Source: Ponticaulis sp. (GTDB taxonomy: Bacteria > Pseudomonadota > Alphaproteobacteria > Caulobacterales > Hyphomonadaceae). From it: 64,000 bases of DNA. The notes beneath the pieces are model-generated. The model saw nothing but the letters and a program-made list of their open reading frames with translations, made no database searches and was not told the origin of the DNA. A program made the translations under genes and the position numbers. This document shows, piece by piece, positions 1 to 6,727 of the stretch; the first letter of the stretch is position 1, and each line of letters opens with the position of its first letter. The DNA lies in contig NZLU01000046.1 of NCBI GenBank assembly GCA_002692725.1, forward strand, positions 496,001 to 560,000, read 5' to 3'.

Positions 1-149
1 ACGCGGATGAAACGCGTGACCGGCGCACTCGGCAGAAGCGTATCGGAAACCAGCTACGACGCCTTTATGATGAGGTCGCGACGGAGCCGGTGCCCGACGA
101 CTTTATGAAGCTTCTTGACCAAGCTGATAAAAATAAAAAGCAAAAATAA
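1..149 (+). CDS. nepR: NepR-family anti-sigma factor (3' part only)
   Basis: This is the C-terminal part of a gene that begins left of the window; the reading frame starts at base 3 and stops with TAA at 147-149. The visible 48 residues contain LRRLYDEVATEPVPDDF, the conserved helix of NepR anti-sigma factors, followed by a short lysine-rich tail. In alphaproteobacteria NepR holds the EcfG sigma factor inactive until phosphorylated PhyR titrates it away. The ecfG gene starts 19 bases downstream on the same strand, the classic nepR-ecfG order, so phyR is expected just to the left. Family assignment is firm; the length of the missing part is unknown. Confidence 0.9.
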   Translation, partial: ADETRDRRTRQKRIGNQLRRLYDEVATEPVPDDFMKLLDQADKNKKQK

Positions 150-168
150 CGCCGGGAAGACCAGTCAC

Positions 169-753
169 ATGGATGACACTGAATTCAAGAATGAACTCGC
201 TGAGTTGATCCCGCATTTAAGGGCGTTTGCTCGCAACTTATGTGGCAACGCGGCAACCGCCGACGATCTGGCGCAGGAAGCCATGCTGAAAGCTTGGAAT
301 GCCCGTGAAAGTTATCAGCAGGGCACCAATCTGAAAGCGTGGACCTTCACCATTCTCCGCAACGTTTTCTATTCTGAAAAACGCCGGTCATGGCGCCGCC
401 AGCCGCTCGATCCAGAGGTGGCTGAAGCAACTTTGGTCGCAAACGATGATCCAGCGGACAATATGGAATTGCTCGCGCTCCGGAATGCAATCCACCGATT
501 ACCGGACGATCAGCGTGAAGCGCTGATCCTGGTTGGTGCCGGTGGATTGTCTTATGAGGAAGCGGCAGAGATTTGTGACTGCGCCGTCGGCACGATCAAA
601 AGCCGGGTCAGTCGCGCAAGGCAGGCACTGACAGTTATTCTCGAGTCAAACGGCGCCGGGTTTAACACAGACTCAGAACTTTCTGCAGGCGATGCCTTCG
701 ATGACATCATGGCTGAGGCCAATAAACTGAGCCAGTCAGCTGCTACGGGCTGA
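169..753 (+). CDS. ecfG: EcfG-type ECF sigma factor of the general stress response
   Basis: This is an RNA polymerase sigma factor of 194 residues. Region 2 lies at about residues 10-75 (DDLAQEAMLKAWNAR, then LKAWTFTILRNVFYS) and region 4 at about 105-160 (LPDDQREALILV, then a helix-turn-helix ending GTIKSRVSRARQAL). I chose the ATG at 169 because GGGAAG lies about 10 bases before it; a TTG at 115 in the same frame lies inside nepR and has no ribosome site. It follows nepR directly and precedes a PhyK-like kinase. From family knowledge it should read GGAAC-N16/17-CGTT promoters, and eight exact copies of that motif occur in this window. The C-terminal 30 residues are acidic and poorly conserved. 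Confidence 0.92.
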   Translation: MDDTEFKNELAELIPHLRAFARNLCGNAATADDLAQEAMLKAWNARESYQQGTNLKAWTFTILRNVFYSEKRRSWRRQPLDPEVAEATLVANDDPADNMELLALRNAIHRLPDDQREALILVGAGGLSYEEAAEICDCAVGTIKSRVSRARQALTVILESNGAGFNTDSELSAGDAFDDIMAEANKLSQSAATG

Positions 754-787
754 ACAGAACCACACTAGCGTAGCAATCGTCTCGAAA

Positions 788-813
788 GTCTGCTCTGACG
801 GGGGGGAGCAGAC
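788..813 (+). terminator. Hairpin between ecfG and the kinase gene
   Basis: GTCTGCTC at 788-795 pairs perfectly with GAGCAGAC at 806-813 around a G-rich 10-base loop. No T-tract follows, so it may be an attenuator or mRNA-processing hairpin rather than a full intrinsic terminator between ecfG and the kinase. Confidence 0.4.
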
Positions 814-851
814 GACAATCTCAGAGACTTTATCCGACGGGGAAATGAAGC

Positions 852-2582
852 GTGTTAAGGCGGACCACTCTCAGGCAAAGACTTGTTCTGACATTGGCCG
901 CCGCCTTGTCTCCCATCCTGATCCTCGGCGCTGTCGAATCCTTCTTCAACGCACAATCCGCCAAGGAAAGCCGGCGCCTGGAATTGCTGGCAGCTGGTGA
1001 CGAAGCGGTCGACGACCTTGAGCAATCCTTGTTTCTCGCAGAATCCATGCTCGAGGTTTTCAGCCCGGTTGTCGCCAGCGGAGAATGCAAGCGCATCAAA
1101 GCAGATCTGCAACGAACTCTGCCCATCCTGACCAATGTCATCCATTTCGATGCGAACGGCCAATCGGTTTGCAGTTCCGTCAGCGATATCCCCCACCCTA
1201 TTACCAATATGGACTGGGTTGAGGAGCTGAGAGACGGCGCTCAGATGATCCGCACGGACGCGTTCTACGGCCCGATCTCAGAGACGTATTTCTTCTCATT
1301 GCTCAAACGCCTCGAAGATGAGGATGGAAACTTTACTGGTCTGGTCGCATTCAGTATGCGGGCAGACGCTCTGGTCACGCTTCTGAAATTCAACGATTTT
1401 GATCCCGACATCGATATCGCGATTTCAGACCGGGATGGCCGCCTGTTCGGCAGCGTTCATTTCGCCCAGGTACCATCGGAATGGTTCGATGAATTATCGG
1501 ACAAGAAACCCCCTCCCCTCCTTGTTTTTCGGGATGCATCCGGCGTACAGCGGGACATCACGGTTACAGGGGTCGCAACCGAAGGCGTTTATGTTGTTGT
1601 CAGTCGCCCGGCACCGGGCCTGCTCAGCGAGTTTACCATCGCCCAGATTTCGGGCTTTGGCCTTCCAATGCTTGCCTTCACCATCGCTTTGATTGCGGTC
1701 TGGTTCTCCGTTGATCGGCTGGTTCTGAAATGGCTGACACGCCTGAAGCGCATTGCGAAAATCTATGGTGCCGGCAAATACAATCTGCGCACGGCACACC
1801 ATTTCGAACCCGCGCCGGAGGAATTTGCCGAATTTGCCGAAGCCATGGACCAGATGGCCCATAAGGTAGACACGCGGGACACCAGCCTCAGGGAAGCATT
1901 GGAAAAGCGCGACCAGGCCGTGAAGGAAATCCACCATCGCGTGAAAAACAATCTGCAAATCGTCACGAGCTTTCTGAGGCTGCAATCGCGCACCGTGCGT
2001 GATCAAAGCGCTCGTTCTGCGATTGCGTCAGCTCAGCATCGTATCAATGCTTTGTCGACAGTCCACGAAACGCTCTACCAGAATGAGCAGCTGGATTCGG
2101 TTGAGTTGAAACCGTTTCTGGAAGGTCTGCTCGAACACTTATCCAATGCGCTCGGCATGGAAGATTCATCTGTCGAGATGGAGTGGTCGCTCGACAATGT
2201 GGTTCGTAAGTCTGACGATTCCATTCCGATCGCCCTCTTCATCGTCGAAGCCATCACCAATTCGATGAAATATGCCTTCGATGAGAGCGGCGGTAAAATT
2301 CTGATCAAACTCGAAAAGACCGACACCACGCTTGAGCTCACGATCAAGGACTCCAGTTACGCAAGCGACTGGCAGTCAGGATCTGACGCGTTGGGACAGA
2401 AAGGTGATGGTCTGGGCTCAAAACTTATGGACGCTTTTGCCCGTCAGTTGCGCGCTGAATTCAAAGCCGGATCCGATGCCGATAATGGATATTGCGTGGA
2501 GTTGATCATCCCCCATTCTGCCGCAGACGAAAAGCCGCTTGACCCACACAGCTTCAGACAAAAAGAACCGCCTCGTTTCTGA
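852..2582 (+). CDS. phyK: PhyK-like membrane sensor histidine kinase (HisKA_2)
   Basis: This 576-residue sensor kinase probably phosphorylates PhyR and so releases EcfG. An N-terminal membrane segment lies at about residues 10-27 and a second at about 268-290, enclosing a periplasmic sensor region of roughly 240 residues. A HAMP-like linker follows. The dimerisation/phosphoacceptor motif EIHHRVKNNLQIV belongs to the HisKA_2 family, with His362 the likely phosphorylated residue. The ATPase domain begins near residue 440 and includes FIVEAITNSMKYAF (N box). The start is GTG at 852 with GGGG about nine bases upstream. Position next to nepR-ecfG supports the PhyK role; the stimulus cannot be read from the sequence. 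Confidence 0.82.
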   Translation: MLRRTTLRQRLVLTLAAALSPILILGAVESFFNAQSAKESRRLELLAAGDEAVDDLEQSLFLAESMLEVFSPVVASGECKRIKADLQRTLPILTNVIHFDANGQSVCSSVSDIPHPITNMDWVEELRDGAQMIRTDAFYGPISETYFFSLLKRLEDEDGNFTGLVAFSMRADALVTLLKFNDFDPDIDIAISDRDGRLFGSVHFAQVPSEWFDELSDKKPPPLLVFRDASGVQRDITVTGVATEGVYVVVSRPAPGLLSEFTIAQISGFGLPMLAFTIALIAVWFSVDRLVLKWLTRLKRIAKIYGAGKYNLRTAHHFEPAPEEFAEFAEAMDQMAHKVDTRDTSLREALEKRDQAVKEIHHRVKNNLQIVTSFLRLQSRTVRDQSARSAIASAQHRINALSTVHETLYQNEQLDSVELKPFLEGLLEHLSNALGMEDSSVEMEWSLDNVVRKSDDSIPIALFIVEAITNSMKYAFDESGGKILIKLEKTDTTLELTIKDSSYASDWQSGSDALGQKGDGLGSKLMDAFARQLRAEFKAGSDADNGYCVELIIPHSAADEKPLDPHSFRQKEPPRF

Positions 2583-2592
2583 GGCGGTTCTT
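2563..2592. terminator. Bidirectional terminator between kinase and dps
   Basis: AAGAACCGCCTC (2563-2574) pairs perfectly with GAGGCGGTTCTT (2581-2592) around a six-base loop. The kinase stop codon lies inside the hairpin. The two flanking genes converge, so it can end both transcripts. Confidence 0.85.
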
Positions 2593-2624
2593 GTTGGTTT
2601 CTCTATTATAAGAGCGATAAGAGA

Positions 2625-3131
2625 CTAATCGGTCGTTAGAGCTTTCAGCATCCAGACCGCTTCCTCATGCCAGGCCATTCGGGCAATCAGCATGTCTGCA
2701 GTGACATAATCGTTCTTGCCTTCACACCATTCGACAGCGGAGCGCATATGCGCGATCGCCGTCTCATGATCTGCGATCAGCATAGTCAACATGTCGTGAG
2801 CGGTTTGCGGCTCGTCCTTGTCTTCAATTTCCGAAAGCTCACCGTATTTAGTGTAGCTGGCCGGAGCCTTCTCGCCGAGGGCACGGATGCGCTCAGCAAT
2901 TTCATCAATTGCCTCGTACATATTGGTGTAGTGCTTCTCGGTCAGCTCGTGAATGCTGACAAACGCCGGACCCGTCACGTTCCAGTGCACGCCCTGCGTT
3001 TTGATGAACAGCATGTAGGTGTCGGCCAGAACGACGCCCAGCGCTTTTGCTAGCTCTGTACGGTCTTCCGGCTTAATCCCTGTTTTCCGACCAAATTCGG
3101 GGTGTGAAACATTCAAAGCTTCAACAGACAT
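2625..3131 (-). CDS. dps: Dps-family DNA-protecting ferritin
   Basis: This is a 168-residue Dps (DNA starvation protein) of the ferritin-like fold. Dps dodecamers bind and oxidise Fe2+ with peroxide and coat DNA in the cytoplasm. The ferroxidase signature is visible: KTQGVHWNVTG around residue 45, then SIHELTEKHYTNMYEAIDEI supplying the partner helix. It lies 52 bases downstream of a small lipoprotein gene (3184-3333) on the same strand, with no promoter that I can see in the gap. I therefore infer that both are transcribed from the EcfG promoter at 3364-3388. Dps control by the general stress sigma factor is common in this class. Confidence 0.92.
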   Translation of the reverse strand: MSVEALNVSHPEFGRKTGIKPEDRTELAKALGVVLADTYMLFIKTQGVHWNVTGPAFVSIHELTEKHYTNMYEAIDEIAERIRALGEKAPASYTKYGELSEIEDKDEPQTAHDMLTMLIADHETAIAHMRSAVEWCEGKNDYVTADMLIARMAWHEEAVWMLKALTTD

Positions 3132-3183
3132 TCTGATAATCGTCCTTTCCTGAGATGAGTTTGAAATTGAGTGCGCAGGCAGA

Positions 3184-3333
3184 CTATTCGTCTGTCGCGT
3201 CTTCTACAGCGTCCGCTGTTTCCTCAACTTGATTGTCAATTTCTTCACCGGCCTCTTCCATCGGGCCGTCATTCGTGTCGCAAGCTGCGATAAGACCGAG
3301 ACCAAGACCGGCTGCGAGTAAAGTTCTGAGCAT
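3184..3333 (-). CDS. Small acidic lipoprotein (49 aa)
   Basis: The 49-residue product starts MLRTLLAAGLGLGLIAAC, a lipoprotein signal peptide whose LIAAC lipobox puts the lipidated cysteine at residue 18. The remaining 31 residues are very acidic (EEAGEEIDNQVEETADAVED). AGGAGG lies five bases before the ATG. It resembles entericidin-type lipoproteins in size and layout, and also resembles the acidic tails of two other proteins in this window (41844-42065 and 60431-60658). An exact EcfG promoter ends 31 bases upstream of the ATG, and dps follows 52 bases downstream. The precise function is unknown; a role in envelope stress is inferred. Confidence 0.82.
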   Translation of the reverse strand: MLRTLLAAGLGLGLIAACDTNDGPMEEAGEEIDNQVEETADAVEDATDE

Positions 3334-3363
3334 TTTTACCTCCTGAAATGTTCACAAAGATGG

Positions 3364-3388
3364 AACGGATCAGGCTGGCATGGGTTCC
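3364..3388 (-). promoter_or_regulatory. EcfG promoter for the small lipoprotein and dps
   Basis: Read on the minus strand, GGAAC (3388 to 3384), a 16-base spacer and CGTT (3367 to 3364) match the EcfG consensus exactly. The -10 element is 31 bases before the ATG at 3333. The -35 part lies inside the last codons of the phosphoesterase gene. Confidence 0.85.
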
Positions 3389-4179
3389 AAATCATCTGAC
3401 GACCAGCGACGCTCGACCGTGCAATCAAATTCAGTGTTCACAAGGTCATATTGCTGGACATGAATCTGGTCCGCCGTGACGTCAATCAGGTTGAAACTCA
3501 CAGGCCAGTCGCGTCGGCGTGTCGACAAAGTTCCTGCAGTCAGGCAGAGATAAGCTCCTGCCTCATGACGCCAGATGTTGGCTGTGGGCGTATGCACGTG
3601 ACCACAGAGCAGAAGATTGACCGGACTCTTGGCGAGAATTTCACTGGCGCGACGGCCGCGCCGCGTTCGGGTCTGAAGCGCAGCCCCGGGTGGAGAATGA
3701 AACGGATGGTGACAGACGAGGCAGGACAGTTCGGCCGCGTCGCTCTCTTTTTTCAGATTTGTGGTTCTGTCGAGAATCTCACGAAGGTCATCAAGATTGA
3801 CCGAACCTTCGGCCCAGTTGCGCCTGACCTGCCAGCCACGCGAGGTATTCAGGCCACCCACGGCCAATTCCCCGATTTCATTGGCAAAACAGGTGGGCCC
3901 GAAATATTTTTCATACCTCGAAAATGGCGATGTCATTCGCGCGTAGAGGTCAAACATTGGCGTGTCATGATTACCTGGCACCTGAAAGCTCGGAATTTGT
4001 AGTTTTTCAAGCCAGGTGGTCGCCTCCCTGAACTCCGAGCGTTTACCGTTTTGCGTCAGGTCACCGCTGACAATTATCCCGTCTGGCTGTAGGTCTGGAA
4101 GACGGTCTTCGAACGCTCTGAGAGCGATCGGGCACTCACTCCCGAAATGGACATCTGCAATCTGTACTATTCGGGTCAC
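3370..4179 (-). CDS. Calcineurin-like metallophosphoesterase
   Basis: The 269-residue product has the full metallophosphoesterase set: IADVHFG (D-x-H), SGDLTQ, PGNHD and CGHVH, which together bind two metal ions. The overall fold resembles cyclic nucleotide or UDP-sugar phosphoesterases, but the substrate cannot be read. It starts with GTG at 4179, overlapping the TGA of the upstream lipid kinase gene in a GTGA arrangement, so the two are translationally coupled. Pairing with a diacylglycerol-kinase-type enzyme suggests a shared phospholipid substrate route, which is inference. Its last codons also contain the promoter of the downstream stress genes. Confidence 0.85.
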   Translation of the reverse strand: MTRIVQIADVHFGSECPIALRAFEDRLPDLQPDGIIVSGDLTQNGKRSEFREATTWLEKLQIPSFQVPGNHDTPMFDLYARMTSPFSRYEKYFGPTCFANEIGELAVGGLNTSRGWQVRRNWAEGSVNLDDLREILDRTTNLKKESDAAELSCLVCHHPFHSPPGAALQTRTRRGRRASEILAKSPVNLLLCGHVHTPTANIWRHEAGAYLCLTAGTLSTRRRDWPVSFNLIDVTADQIHVQQYDLVNTEFDCTVERRWSSDDLEPMPA

Positions 4180-5036
4180 GAAAGACCGGCTCCATAAACT
4201 CTGGCGGCTTTTGGCAGATAGGATATCTGAAGATTTTCGGTGAGTTCAACCGGCTCGCCATCAAGTGTCGCTGGCATTGGCACGCGATCGCCAAAACTCA
4301 CCTCGATTCGGTCCGCTTCATAATGCGTAATCCCATCGGCATTTGTCAGCGGGTTGAGAAGCGCCTGCATACCGATATGCGCCAGCTCGCCCAGCGTACG
4401 CGGCTCTGAACTGATAACGTCCAGGCCATCTTCCTGTTTGGTCCGATCTTCAGTCACAAACACGGCCAACGTTGTGGCGCAGCCCTCTGCCGTCCCGCTT
4501 TTGCGGTTCAGCGTGAACAAAATGTCTGATGTCAGGTCGAATTTCTCTGGCAGGTCCAGATTTTGCGAAAACGACATGAGATCCCATTTCCGAACGGCTT
4601 CACGAATCTGCGCGAGCCCCGTCAATCGGCCAAACATAGCGCCCACAAAGATCATTTCATCTCCGACACACGCAGCTGGCATATCGTCAATCCGGCGACG
4701 CAGCACAGCCTCGATCAGACAGGTCTGCCAATCGGCCAATCCACCATGGACGCGCTGATGAAGCATATTCATAGTGCCGCCGGGCAAAGGAATGATGGGT
4801 GGCCCGTCTGGCCCGGTTTTCTGCATCGCAGCAGCAACCGTTCCATCCCCTCCCCAGACGATCAGCGCATCGCACGCATCAGGATCAATCTTAGAGAGAC
4901 AGTTCGGAAATTCTCCAGGATCTGGCGCCAGAATATGGCAGGGCCAGCCCCGCTCTTTCATCAAGGCTTCAAGTTGTGCAGCTCCGTCAGCCGGAACACT
5001 GCCAGAATTTGAATTGATGAGCGCAGTTAATTTCAT
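4176..5036 (-). CDS. Diacylglycerol kinase-family protein
   Basis: The 286-residue product has the DAGK catalytic domain: an N-terminal INSNSGS phosphate-binding stretch, VWGGDGTVAAAM (GGDGT motif) at about residues 60-71, and PLPGGTMNML after it. The C-terminal half carries the second beta-rich lobe, with the PATLDGEPVEL stretch typical of the family. Relatives phosphorylate diacylglycerol, sphingoid bases or similar lipids with ATP at the inner membrane. It overlaps the downstream phosphoesterase by four bases. Lipid specificity is not determinable from the sequence. Confidence 0.85.
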   Translation of the reverse strand: MKLTALINSNSGSVPADGAAQLEALMKERGWPCHILAPDPGEFPNCLSKIDPDACDALIVWGGDGTVAAAMQKTGPDGPPIIPLPGGTMNMLHQRVHGGLADWQTCLIEAVLRRRIDDMPAACVGDEMIFVGAMFGRLTGLAQIREAVRKWDLMSFSQNLDLPEKFDLTSDILFTLNRKSGTAEGCATTLAVFVTEDRTKQEDGLDVISSEPRTLGELAHIGMQALLNPLTNADGITHYEADRIEVSFGDRVPMPATLDGEPVELTENLQISYLPKAARVYGAGLS

Positions 5037-5054
5037 AGGATTTCAGACACACGA

Positions 5055-5082
5055 AAGGCGGCAAGTTTCACCCTGCCGCCTT
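5055..5082 (-). terminator. Terminator after the entericidin-like gene
   Basis: AAGGCGGCA (5055-5063) pairs with TGCCGCCTT (5074-5082) across a 10-base loop, just past the stop of the minus-strand lipoprotein gene at 5094. It separates that transcript from the lipid kinase gene. Confidence 0.65.
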
Positions 5083-5093
5083 CTCTATAATTC

Positions 5094-5231
5094 TTACTTA
5101 TTATCGTTTGCAGTCTCTTCGATCTGCTCACCAGCCGCCTCAACATCCTGACCGACACCTTCCACCGTATTGCAAGCGGAAAGAGTCAAAGCAACGAGCC
5201 CAAAACCAAACAATTTCAAAAAGTTAGACAT
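5094..5231 (-). CDS. Entericidin A/B-type lipoprotein (45 aa)
   Basis: The 45-residue product begins with a short lipoprotein signal peptide ending LTLSAC, lipidated at Cys20, and then NTVEGVGQDVEAAGEQIEET. The pattern NTxxGxGxDVxxxGxxI is the signature of the entericidin family, small membrane lipoproteins often induced by stress or stationary phase. GAAGGAG lies before the ATG at 5231. An exact EcfG promoter ends 31 bases upstream. The gene is divergent from a DUF1328 protein that has its own EcfG promoter in the same spacer. Confidence 0.88.
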   Translation of the reverse strand: MSNFLKLFGFGLVALTLSACNTVEGVGQDVEAAGEQIEETANDNK

Positions 5232-5261
5232 AGCCTTCTCCTTCGATAGACGCAGGTGATG

Positions 5262-5286
5262 AACGCCTGCCTGCTCCAGAAGTTCC
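5262..5286 (-). promoter_or_regulatory. EcfG promoter for the entericidin-like gene
   Basis: On the minus strand GGAAC (5286 to 5282), a 16-base spacer and CGTT (5265 to 5262) match the consensus exactly, 31 bases before the ATG. The distance to the start codon is the same as at the 3364 site. Confidence 0.87.
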
Positions 5287-5299
5287 GCAGAAAATTTAC

Positions 5300-5325
5300 G
5301 GAACTAATCTCATTCACCGCTCGTT
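5300..5325 (+). promoter_or_regulatory. EcfG promoter for the DUF1328 gene
   Basis: GGAAC (5300-5304), a 17-base spacer and CGTT (5322-5325) match the consensus exactly, 47 bases before the ATG at 5372. The site lies 13 bases from the opposing EcfG promoter of the entericidin-like gene. Confidence 0.85.
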
Positions 5326-5371
5326 GGGTTGGCATGTGGAAATGACCCACGGTTATATTGAGGAGATTGTT

Positions 5372-5545
5372 ATGCTTGGATGGGCACTCGCTTTCTTTAT
5401 TCTGGCCATTGTGGCCGCGGCTTTTGGTTTTGGTGGTATCGCCGGTGCGTCCGCTGGTATTGCTCAGCTTCTGTTCTTCGTCTTCCTGGCTCTGCTGGTC
5501 GTGACGTTTATTGCAAGAGCTGTCAGAGGCCGAAGCGTATTATAA
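5372..5545 (+). CDS. DUF1328 small membrane protein (57 aa)
   Basis: The 57-residue product has two hydrophobic segments (residues 3-20 and 28-48) joined by a glycine/alanine-rich turn ([15 protein letters not shown]) and ends RAVRGRSVL. This is the DUF1328 (YtjA-like) pattern. I chose the ATG at 5372 because AGGAG lies six bases before it; longer upstream reading would include the promoter. Members are inner-membrane proteins of unknown function that are often stress-induced. The EcfG promoter at 5300-5325 fits that behaviour. Confidence 0.88.
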   Translation: MLGWALAFFILAIVAAAFGFGGIAGASAGIAQLLFFVFLALLVVTFIARAVRGRSVL

Positions 5546-5560
5546 ACAAGCGCATTCCTG

Positions 5561-5591
5561 ACGACCGGAGCGGAGCAATCCCTCCGGTCGT
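5561..5591 (+). terminator. Hairpin after the DUF1328 gene
   Basis: ACGACCGGAG (5561-5570) pairs perfectly with CTCCGGTCGT (5582-5591). Only two T residues surround the 3' side, so this is probably a processing or weak terminator hairpin followed by the stronger one at 5633. Confidence 0.6.
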
Positions 5592-5632
5592 TCAGCATTC
5601 AAGGGCCATATTTAAATCCATGCATCTCTTGT

Positions 5633-5655
5633 CAGGCGAGAAGTCGCCTGTTTTT
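5633..5655 (+). terminator. Intrinsic terminator
   Basis: CAGGCGA (5633-5639), a GAAG tetraloop, TCGCCTG (5644-5650) and five T residues (5651-5655) form a classic intrinsic terminator for the plus strand. Confidence 0.75.
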
Positions 5656-5946
5656 GCATCAGGCGCGCGCAGTTCGCTTTAAATGTGTTCACAAATTAAT
5701 TCAGAGTGTGAATAGAACTCGCCCTGCCCCCGGGGTCCAGCCGAGACTTAAGACGCAACGACGCCCCGCTTCCCAAAGCATTTTTCTCGTGTAAAAACAG
5801 AGTTATTCAGTCAAAACGACACTCTTTAGTGTAAAAACTAAGTATGCTTGCCCGTTTCTTGCCCCAAAACCGACAGATTTTTAGGAACAGTTTAGTCTTT
5901 GATGTCTTCTAACTCGTATGCTAGAAGTTGTTGGGTGGTAGAGAAT
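5656..5946. other. Gene-free, AT-rich region before the outer-membrane protein gene
   Basis: With the two hairpins before it this makes about 400 bases without a gene. It holds a GC-rich patch at about 5720-5775 and an exact 10-base direct repeat, GTGTAAAAAC, at 5789-5798 and 5829-5838. The copies start 40 bases apart, close to four helical turns. A related AGTCAAAACG lies between them. They may be binding sites for a regulator of the gene at 5947. I see no convincing promoter hexamers. Confidence 0.45.
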
Positions 5947-6663
5947 ATGAAAAGAACTGCTTTTTGTCTGTCTAGTCTTCTGACGTTTTGTGCGCCCTGT
6001 GCTGTGGCCCAGGCAGGCGAAAACAATTTCAAAATTAGCATCCAACCAAATTATTCCCTTCAAAAAGAAGAGTTCGCATTTGGCCCTGCCAAAGGTCCGG
6101 TGAGCCTCAATCAGGCTCGTCCAGGTATGCCGATCGGTCCGGCTATGCCGTCTGCATCCGGCTCTGCGCCTCTGAGCCTTTCACAAGATCAGGCTGACTG
6201 GCATCTGGCGGATCGTGCTGAACGTTTTAGCGCCGGTTCATCCTTTGTCATTGGTGATAATGAGGATGTGAATAATCGACTGATGATCACGCCTCGCGTC
6301 TCACAATTCCGGACATCTGACGCAGGTCTGCAATCTTACTCTGCTGAAATCCGTCTCGGCAATATGGTGCAACTGGATCGCAACTCAGCCAATCGCGGCT
6401 GGTATGTTTTCGCGGCAGCAGACGGTGAAGCACTCAGCATCAACACACGCGGACTGGCGCCGGGCGACGGAAACCCTATGGCAGTGTCTCTGAGCGACCA
6501 GATTACCATTGGTGATCTGCAAGCTGGTGTCTCCACCTATGTCGGCGATACGCAACTGACGATCAGCTATATCCAGACTGAAGCTGAATATTCCGCACAG
6601 GGAAGTGAAACCATTTCCAAGACGGAATCCTTCGCTGGCTTCTCTCTCGCGAAATCCTTCTGA
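5947..6663 (+). CDS. LpxR/DUF2219-like outer-membrane barrel protein
   Basis: The 238-residue product has a signal peptide (MKRTAFCLSSLLTFCAPC, then AVAQA before a likely cleavage site). The C-terminal 100 residues resemble the end of LpxR-type lipid A 3-O-deacylases: GWYVFAAADGEAL, then GDLQAGVSTYVGDTQLTISY and a final aromatic-ended strand (FSLAKSF). The N-terminal half is shorter than in full LpxR proteins, and I cannot see the deacylase active-site residues with certainty. It may therefore be a related but non-catalytic barrel. The ribosome site is weak (GTAGAGAAT). It follows the direct-repeat region. Confidence 0.55.
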   Translation: MKRTAFCLSSLLTFCAPCAVAQAGENNFKISIQPNYSLQKEEFAFGPAKGPVSLNQARPGMPIGPAMPSASGSAPLSLSQDQADWHLADRAERFSAGSSFVIGDNEDVNNRLMITPRVSQFRTSDAGLQSYSAEIRLGNMVQLDRNSANRGWYVFAAADGEALSINTRGLAPGDGNPMAVSLSDQITIGDLQAGVSTYVGDTQLTISYIQTEAEYSAQGSETISKTESFAGFSLAKSF

Positions 6664-6727
6664 TCTTTTCAGATATGTGACCTGCAAGGGGCAATCAGGT
6701 TTTTCCGGCACACCTGTCAGGCAGGCC

